A DNA stretch of 64,000 nt from Lutraria lutraria. Taxonomy: Eukaryota > Mollusca > Bivalvia > Venerida > Mactridae. Each line of letters opens with the position of its first letter. The first letter of the stretch is position 1. The notes under the pieces were generated by a model, which ran no database searches, had not been told where the DNA came from, and was given only the letters and a program-made list of their open reading frames with translations. The stretch spans positions 32,267,843 through 32,331,842 of the forward strand of contig OZ026838.1 in the NCBI GenBank assembly GCA_964023205.1, written 5' to 3'. Made by a program: the position numbers and the translations under genes. Shown here piece after piece: positions 63,101 to 64,000 of this stretch.

Positions 63101-64000
63101 AATCATTTAAAGATTTTTTTTCATTTCTAGGTCTTAAATTTGATGCCATAAATTGATTGTCAGGGGGAAAAATCAGAAAAATTCCTCATTACAAATCTAT
63201 CACACTAAATTCAATTAAGATGTTATCCTGTTATATAATCTAAATAAAAGCAATGGTCACAATGACATAGGTTATGTCTCAGTGATTTAAAAATTACAAT
63301 AAGAAAAATGAAAACTAAACTATGATAGACAAATAGTTCCTCACCTTTGTATGTATTAAATCCATAACCAACCACAATCAGTCCTCTTATTTCTAAAGGT
63401 CTCTTGAAGTCTTTGCTAGTCACAGAGTTTCCATCAACCTTTAACTTGACGATACTGTAATTAGATTACAATTATGACAAATAGACAATGTACACATAAA
63501 ATGATAAACAAACAAAGTCACTTCAACTTTAAATCTATATAACTCAAAATTGATCCCCAACGAGAAACACTGGCAAAAAAATGCACTAAGCGCAGTGGCC
63601 AAAAAGTACATAAGAAATATCATTTCATACCCTTGTTTGAAGGTCACTGACATAGAATGCCACATGTTATCATTGACAACAGTTGGTATGTTGAGATCTT
63701 GAGAACGCCCTGGATGAGTGGTTGATGCAACAAACTTCAAACTTGGTTGACCATCATGTATCCAGACCTGAAAATGTACAAAATATCAAAAAGATGTAAA
63801 AGGAATCAAAATTGTGAAATACATAAAAACCTTTCTACTGTACATTTACATACAAATTAACTTCAGTCAAATTCAAAAAGTCATTTAAGAAAATATTATG
63901 TACCGACTGGTATATGAACATGGCAGAATTTAGAGTTCATGTAATTAAGTATCATTATATAGTTCTGTGGAAGTGGTCAATAAATACCTCAATATAACCA
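26702..64000 (-). CDS. Neurexin-IV/CASPR-like membrane protein, 3' part of gene, 27 exons in window
   Basis: A type I membrane adhesion protein of the neurexin-IV/contactin-associated-protein group, which organises septate or paranodal junctions and neuron-glia contact. Joining exons by splice signal and phase gives about 1,440 codons to TAA at 26702-26704. Domain order: LamG (63082-64000), EGF (62846-63082), fibrinogen-like (59343-62630), LamG (56745-58368), EGF (56085-56227), LamG (47245-55273), EGF (46671-46808), LamG (35533-46291), Thr/Pro stalk, transmembrane helix (31081-31308), cytoplasmic tail of about 270 residues. The fibrinogen-like domain between the first EGF and the next LamG is diagnostic of CASPR/Nrx-IV rather than true neurexins. 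There is one EGF-LamG module more than in standard CASPR, and I see no CASPR-type juxtamembrane 4.1-binding motif, so an axotactin-like or lophotrochozoan-specific paralogue is possible. The N-terminus lies beyond 64000. Confidence 0.88.
27300..27530 (-). repeat. Interspersed repeat, 'ttgattttgaggtca' family, inverted
   Basis: Inverse of 10400-10650: 'ctgacctcaaaatcaatatc', 'gccaaatagttctctagtta' and 'gacagaccgacggacc'. It lies in the intron between N26 and N27. Confidence 0.6.
27749..27831 (-). CDS. CASPR-like exon N26 (cytoplasmic)
   Basis: Acceptor ttttttttag, donor gtatgt. Encodes [20 protein letters not shown]; the frame fits N27 directly. Confidence 0.78.
28019..28203. mobile_element. 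Palindromic MITE, family 'CAACCTCTC' (full length)
   Basis: TACAGTGCAACCTCTCCAGA ... GGAGGGGTTGCACTGTA, 185 bp, flanked by TA. Confidence 0.8.
28319..28777. mobile_element. Non-autonomous element with 'TAGGGCTG' ends
   Basis: Left end TAGGGCTGCGGATCG and right end CTCGCCACAGCCCTA are inverted. The interior holds repeated 'gatcc' motifs and no ORF. The ends resemble hAT-type termini; target duplication is unclear. Confidence 0.55.
29177..29300 (-). CDS. CASPR-like exon N25 (cytoplasmic)
   Basis: Acceptor atgacag, donor gtatct. Encodes [20 protein letters not shown] and [17 protein letters not shown], a structured-looking tail motif that I cannot assign to a known domain. Confidence 0.8.
29805..29881 (-). 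CDS. CASPR-like exon N24 (cytoplasmic)
   Basis: Acceptor acattatag, donor gtgagt. Encodes [19 protein letters not shown]; phase fits N23 and N25. Confidence 0.72.
30021..30441. mobile_element. MITE with about 45-bp terminal inverted repeats
   Basis: Left arm (30022-30066) GGCTTAAATTAAAATTAAGT then TTGTTTGCCCTTTACCGACC; the right arm (30396-30441) is its near-complement. An internal 'tacatgtactcagtgc' is repeated inverted around 30140-30230. No ORF. Confidence 0.75.
31081..31308 (-). CDS. CASPR-like exon N23 (transmembrane segment)
   Basis: Acceptor gttttcag, donor gtaagt. Encodes about 24 hydrophobic residues ([20 protein letters not shown]), the basic stop-transfer RMKRKEQR, and a Glu-rich juxtamembrane region, ending [12 protein letters not shown]. 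Confidence 0.9.
31335..31545 (-). repeat. Interspersed repeat, 'ttgattttgaggtca' family, inverted
   Basis: 'ctgacctcaaaatcaatagt', 'ttctctagttattggtcgga' and 'gacagaccgacatgtgc', as in 27300-27530. Confidence 0.6.
31640..31890 (+). mobile_element. tRNA-derived SINE, family 1
   Basis: Head 'gggtggcagccatggtccag', body 'gggcatacccttccatgaaa', 'ccatatgtggcgaagtt' and 'gaaagctggttaggtgaatc', as in 4393-4640 and 47495-47660. Confidence 0.65.
32000..32177 (-). CDS. CASPR-like exon N22 (extracellular stalk)
   Basis: Acceptor cattttag, donor gtaaat. Thr/Ser/Pro-rich stalk with possible N-glycosylation (SNTT), ending in an acidic stretch EKLEDEII just before the membrane. Confidence 0.8.
32242..34157 (+). 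repeat. Hairpin-bounded interspersed repeat with internal dimeric tandem units (family B)
   Basis: Starts with hairpin AGGGCCA-tga-TGGCCCT (32247-32263) and ends with imperfect hairpin 34118-34152 (AGCTCACC ... GGTGAGCT) plus AAAAA. The interior has about nine units of 150-170 bp ('aatttgaacaaacttggtag', 'agctctaggccttgtggttt', 'ggagaagaagatttttcaaa'), with two unit types alternating. No ORF. Confidence 0.85.
34483..34679 (-). CDS. CASPR-like exon N21 (LamG edge and stalk)
   Basis: Acceptor tttcatag, donor gtaaaa. Encodes [17 protein letters not shown], then a Cys (EIVGCKTR) closing the LamG, and a Thr/Pro stalk ([15 protein letters not shown]). Confidence 0.85.
35245..35512. repeat. Interspersed repeat, ends 'aatacccccatt' / 'aggggtataaca'
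   Basis: Bounded by inverted 'taatacccc'/'ggggtataa' with internal 'gtggatggacggatcgacat'. About 265 bp and non-coding, in the intron between N20 and N21. Confidence 0.5.
35533..35689 (-). CDS. CASPR-like exon N20 (LamG end)
   Basis: Acceptor atttttag, donor gtatgt. Encodes [20 protein letters not shown] and IMIGGILDS, ending NFTGCMS. Confidence 0.88.
36145..36262. repeat. Short tandem repeat, 34-bp unit, about 3 copies
   Basis: 'catgtttcacaccacaaaag' plus 'cacaccagaaaag' repeated three times, the last copy truncated. Confidence 0.85.
36305..36530 (-). mobile_element. tRNA-derived SINE, family 2
   Basis: On the minus strand the head reads GGGGACTTCCATGGTTCGGT with B-box-like ggcttaaatccc, and the body has 'aggtgtacacct'. 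The 5' end of this SINE is the seed of the following minisatellite. Confidence 0.7.
36515..36992. repeat. Minisatellite, 41-bp unit, about 11.5 copies
   Basis: Units start ccatggaagtccccaatagc and continue aatatatctgtaaccacatg. Near-perfect copies; the unit begins with the SINE family 2 head. The minus strand lacks stops in every frame, so three overlapping ORFs appear that are not genes. Confidence 0.95.
37990..38034 (-). CDS. Candidate 45-nt cassette exon N19b in LamG
   Basis: An open 45-nt segment between acceptor cgacatag and donor gtaagt, phase 0 on both sides, encoding [15 protein letters not shown]. Skipping it gives ILT-IDDEGVG, a canonical LamG strand-turn; including it adds 15 residues at that turn, as in alternatively spliced neurexin LamG domains. 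No transcript evidence is available here. Confidence 0.5.
39751..39836 (-). CDS. CASPR-like exon N19 (LamG)
   Basis: Acceptor tgtattatag, donor gtaagt. Encodes [20 protein letters not shown] and ILT. Its acceptor is formed at the very edge of the AT-rich tandem array that starts at 39838. Confidence 0.85.
39838..41330. repeat. AT-rich tandem array, about 23-bp unit in 92-bp higher-order repeats
   Basis: Units such as 'caatcattaatacacaatat' and 'aatataatcactaatacaca' are arranged so that the whole pattern recurs every 92 bp in places. It abuts the acceptor of exon N19. Short ORFs in it are chance. Confidence 0.93.
41601..41703. mobile_element. Palindromic MITE, family 'CAACCTCTC' (short copy)
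   Basis: TACAGTACAACCTCTCTAGA ... GGTGAGGTTGCACTGTA, about 103 bp, directly beside exon N18. Confidence 0.72.
41712..41794 (-). CDS. CASPR-like exon N18 (LamG)
   Basis: Acceptor cattacag, donor gtaagt. Encodes [20 protein letters not shown]; phase is consistent with N17 and N19. Confidence 0.83.
41820..46120. other. Long intron between N17 and N18
   Basis: About 4.3 kb of AT-rich sequence. It holds a SINE family 2 copy at 43130-43310 and a G run at 44476-44488. No coding exon, RNA gene or other repeat could be supported. Confidence 0.6.
43130..43310 (-). mobile_element. tRNA-derived SINE, family 2
   Basis: 'gttagacctaggtagatcca', 'tgagatttgaactcatag' (B-box complement) and 'gaccatggaggcccc' (head complement). 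Confidence 0.6.
46135..46291 (-). CDS. CASPR-like exon N17 (LamG)
   Basis: Acceptor tctgtttcag, donor gtatgt. Encodes [20 protein letters not shown], the first half of the juxtamembrane LamG. Confidence 0.87.
46394..46614. repeat. Interspersed repeat ending in a hairpin
   Basis: Begins 'cttgacttttgacctactag' and ends with hairpin ATAGCCCCa...TGGGGCTAT (46583-46613). Non-coding, between N16 and N17. Confidence 0.45.
46671..46808 (-). CDS. CASPR-like exon N16 (EGF)
   Basis: Acceptor tattgtag, donor gtatgt. EGF-like domain with [20 protein letters not shown] and [17 protein letters not shown]. Confidence 0.9.
47245..47424 (-). CDS. CASPR-like exon N15 (LamG end)
   Basis: Acceptor ttgtttcag, donor gtacga. 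Encodes [20 protein letters not shown] and [10 protein letters not shown], closing the LamG. The long ORF over this region extends into intronic sequence on both sides. Confidence 0.88.
47495..47660 (+). mobile_element. tRNA-derived SINE, family 1
   Basis: Head 'gtggctgcagctgtgtccag' with B box 'gggttcaaatcc', then 'acatacccttgcatgaaaat' and 'ccatatgtggaagagttgt'. Confidence 0.7.
47665..47830 (+). repeat. Interspersed repeat (family D), copy 1
   Basis: Shares 'gttgctacctcttatag', 'tctgagttatgagctacat' and 'aaagtttttgcac' with 58005-58165. Starts 'acaacaagacccccgcaagt'. Confidence 0.6.
48162..48308 (-). CDS. CASPR-like exon N14 (LamG)
   Basis: Acceptor ttttatccag, donor gtgaat. Encodes [20 protein letters not shown] and [10 protein letters not shown], the middle of the LamG begun in N13. 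Confidence 0.87.
48734..49458. repeat. Repeat A1 of split-repeat element
   Basis: Matches 51130-51854 base for base except at 49362, 49441 and 49447. Contains an array of short hairpins TGACCA-gcca-TGGTCA from about 49000 to 49290. Confidence 0.9.
49000..49290. repeat. Array of short hairpins in A1 (same in A2, 51396-51686)
   Basis: About a dozen units of 'ttgaccagccatggtcatac' type, each a 6-bp inverted repeat around gcca or ccc, at irregular spacing. Confidence 0.85.
50959..51135. repeat. Repeat B1 of split-repeat element
   Basis: Matches 54806-54982 along its full length. Starts gattaggtgtttacagtctg and ends ataattggtattatt. Directly joined to A2. Confidence 0.92.
51130..51854. repeat. 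Repeat A2 of split-repeat element
   Basis: Second copy of A, overlapping the end of B1 by ATTATT. A 19-bp word in it (51326-51344) recurs inverted at 51863-51881 just beyond its end. Confidence 0.9.
54806..54982. repeat. Repeat B2 of split-repeat element
   Basis: Second copy of B at the right end of the insertion, 40 bp before exon N13. Confidence 0.92.
55022..55273 (-). CDS. CASPR-like exon N13 (LamG)
   Basis: Acceptor atatttcag, donor gtatgt, 252 nt. Encodes [20 protein letters not shown] and [15 protein letters not shown], a LamG start. The next intron carries the 6.25-kb split-repeat insertion. Confidence 0.87.
55855..56022. mobile_element. Palindromic MITE, family 'CAACCTCTC'
   Basis: 'aaagcaacaccctttggaag', 'gttgttgagagggcgttg' and right end 'ctggagagtttacactgta'. 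The left terminus is degraded. Confidence 0.65.
56085..56227 (-). CDS. CASPR-like exon N12 (EGF)
   Basis: Acceptor ctattatag, donor gtaagt. Encodes an EGF-like domain with [20 protein letters not shown] and [17 protein letters not shown]. Confidence 0.9.
56366..56432. mobile_element. Palindromic MITE, family 'CAGTCAAACCTG' (minimal 67-bp form)
   Basis: ACAGTCAAACCTGTAAACAA ... AACACAGGTTTGACTGTA. Little more than two inverted ends. Confidence 0.72.
56745..56852 (-). CDS. CASPR-like exon N11 (LamG end)
   Basis: Acceptor attttacag, donor gtgagt. Encodes [20 protein letters not shown], the conserved GC-RG turn ending the LamG. Confidence 0.88.
57008..57250 (-). mobile_element. tRNA-derived SINE, family 3
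   Basis: Inverse of 21395-21640: 'ccttttcaacagtcagagtc', 'catataaa'-type body and B-box complement 'gctctaacccacgaccctct'. Confidence 0.78.
57395..57623 (-). CDS. CASPR-like exon N10 (LamG)
   Basis: Acceptor actttcag, donor gtgagc. Encodes [20 protein letters not shown] and [13 protein letters not shown], the LamG W-H and GG-P motifs. Confidence 0.9.
58005..58165 (+). repeat. Interspersed repeat (family D), copy 2
   Basis: Starts aacaagagcgCCGCTAGCGG, a short perfect palindrome, and shares the blocks listed for 47665-47830. Confidence 0.6.
58189..58368 (-). CDS. CASPR-like exon N9 (LamG)
   Basis: Acceptor tttttcacag, donor gtttgt. Encodes [20 protein letters not shown] and FFVAVTS, the standard opening of a LamG domain. 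Confidence 0.9.
58480..58605 (-). mobile_element. SINE family 2 fragment (head only)
   Basis: 'agtgattactagtcacagac' and 'actgaccatgtaagtccc' match the head of 36305-36530. Confidence 0.55.
59343..59486 (-). CDS. CASPR-like exon N8 (fibrinogen-like domain end)
   Basis: Acceptor atattacag, donor gtgagt. Encodes [20 protein letters not shown] and [10 protein letters not shown], as in the LPV-T ... LGPL-C end of the family domain. Confidence 0.9.
59560..59830 (+). repeat. Interspersed repeat, copy related to 1930-2185
   Basis: Shares 'catgcaattgttaaactagt' and 'tctatgtaagttcagtttcc'. It contains two related 'tttttcatc...catgcaa' blocks. Confidence 0.5.
60142..60281 (-). CDS. CASPR-like exon N7 (fibrinogen-like domain)
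   Basis: Acceptor tgttatag, donor gtaggt. Encodes [20 protein letters not shown] and GGNRCNCDN, matching the cysteine-rich core (CxC ... CNCD) of the CASPR fibrinogen-like domain. Confidence 0.9.
60788..60880 (-). CDS. CASPR-like exon N6 (fibrinogen-like domain)
   Basis: Acceptor tgtttcag, donor gtatag. Encodes [20 protein letters not shown], with the Cys pair seen in CASPR proteins. Confidence 0.88.
60984..61165. mobile_element. Palindromic MITE, family 'CAACCTCTC' (full length)
   Basis: TACAGTGCAAACTCTCAAAA ... GGAGAGGTTTTACTGTA with TA at both ends, 182 bp. Confidence 0.78.
61290..61376. mobile_element. Palindromic MITE, family 'CAGTCAAACCTG' (decayed)
   Basis: 'catcaaacctgtgaacatag' to 'cactaacacaggttcaactg'. 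Confidence 0.6.
62188..62369. mobile_element. Palindromic MITE, family 'CAGTCAAACCTG' (full length)
   Basis: ATACAGTCAAACCTGGATTA ... TTCACAGGTTTGACTGTT, with inner 'gcggccacc' and 'gaataaaggccatcc' arms as in 19678-19861. Confidence 0.78.
62396..62630 (-). CDS. CASPR-like exon N5 (fibrinogen-like domain start)
   Basis: Acceptor tactttcag, donor gtaaca. Encodes [20 protein letters not shown] and [14 protein letters not shown], a hallmark of the CASPR fibrinogen-like domain. Confidence 0.92.
62846..63082 (-). CDS. CASPR-like exon N4 (end of LamG plus EGF)
   Basis: Acceptor gttttcag, donor gtacgt. Encodes [13 protein letters not shown] (LamG end), then an EGF domain with cysteines in [20 protein letters not shown] and [16 protein letters not shown]. 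Confidence 0.9.
63345..63454 (-). CDS. CASPR-like exon N3 (LamG)
   Basis: Acceptor aattacag, donor gtgagg. Encodes [20 protein letters not shown] and LIVVGYGFN, the LamG 'VDG' turn and the following strand. Confidence 0.87.
63631..63767 (-). CDS. CASPR-like exon N2 (LamG)
   Basis: Acceptor cattttcag, donor gtatga. Encodes [20 protein letters not shown] and [15 protein letters not shown]; the W-H dyad is typical of LamG domains. Confidence 0.87.
63988..64000 (-). CDS. CASPR-like exon N1 (partial at window edge)
   Basis: The last 13 bases visible on this strand read into Gly-Tyr-Ile-Glu and stop at donor gtattt. The phase matches N2, giving [12 protein letters not shown] across the junction, a LamG beta strand. 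Confidence 0.6.

Overview
The window looks like AT-rich animal nuclear DNA, most likely from a bivalve mollusc. The evidence is many short exons with GT-AG introns, no prokaryotic gene organisation, and several interspersed repeat types that I recall from bivalve genomes. The taxonomic call is an inference from memory, not from a search. Two large genes lie tail to tail, and both run off the window at their 5' ends, so no promoter is visible.

Positions 451-21811 (+ strand) hold the last 34 exons of SPEF2 (sperm flagellar protein 2, also called KPL2), a ciliary/sperm-axoneme protein. I joined the exons by splice signal and phase into about 1,693 codons plus a stop. The order is: coiled coil, an adenylate-kinase-like domain (intact P-loop, but the usual Arg of the DGFPR motif is Leu), Pro/Glu and Lys-Ser-Pro rich linkers, a second helical region, and a C-terminal helical/EF-hand-like region. 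The N-terminal calponin-homology part is outside the window.

Positions 26702-64000 (- strand) hold 27 constitutive exons, plus one candidate 45-nt cassette exon, of a single-pass membrane protein of the neurexin-IV/CASPR (contactin-associated protein) type. About 1,440 residues lie in the window, in the order LamG, EGF, fibrinogen-like, LamG, EGF, LamG, EGF, LamG, Thr/Pro stalk, transmembrane segment, long unusual cytoplasmic tail. This is one EGF-LamG module more than the standard CASPR layout. Such proteins act in neuron-glia or epithelial junction adhesion.

Positions 21812-26701 hold the SPEF2 3' UTR, two hairpin-bounded interspersed repeats, and a tandem array of short hairpins that probably lies in the 3' UTR of the minus-strand gene.

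The introns are crowded with mobile DNA: at least three tRNA-derived SINE families, two recurring palindromic MITE families, several single MITEs with long terminal inverted repeats, five tandem arrays and four hairpin-bounded repeats. The two most notable elements are (1) a 6.25-kb insertion at 48734-54982 whose repeats are laid out A1-interior-B1A2-interior-B2, the split-direct-repeat plan of Ngaro/PAT-type tyrosine-recombinase elements but with no long ORF, and (2) an insertion of about 90 bp at 5418-5506 that carries a hammerhead-ribozyme core and is flanked by a 17-bp near-perfect duplication.
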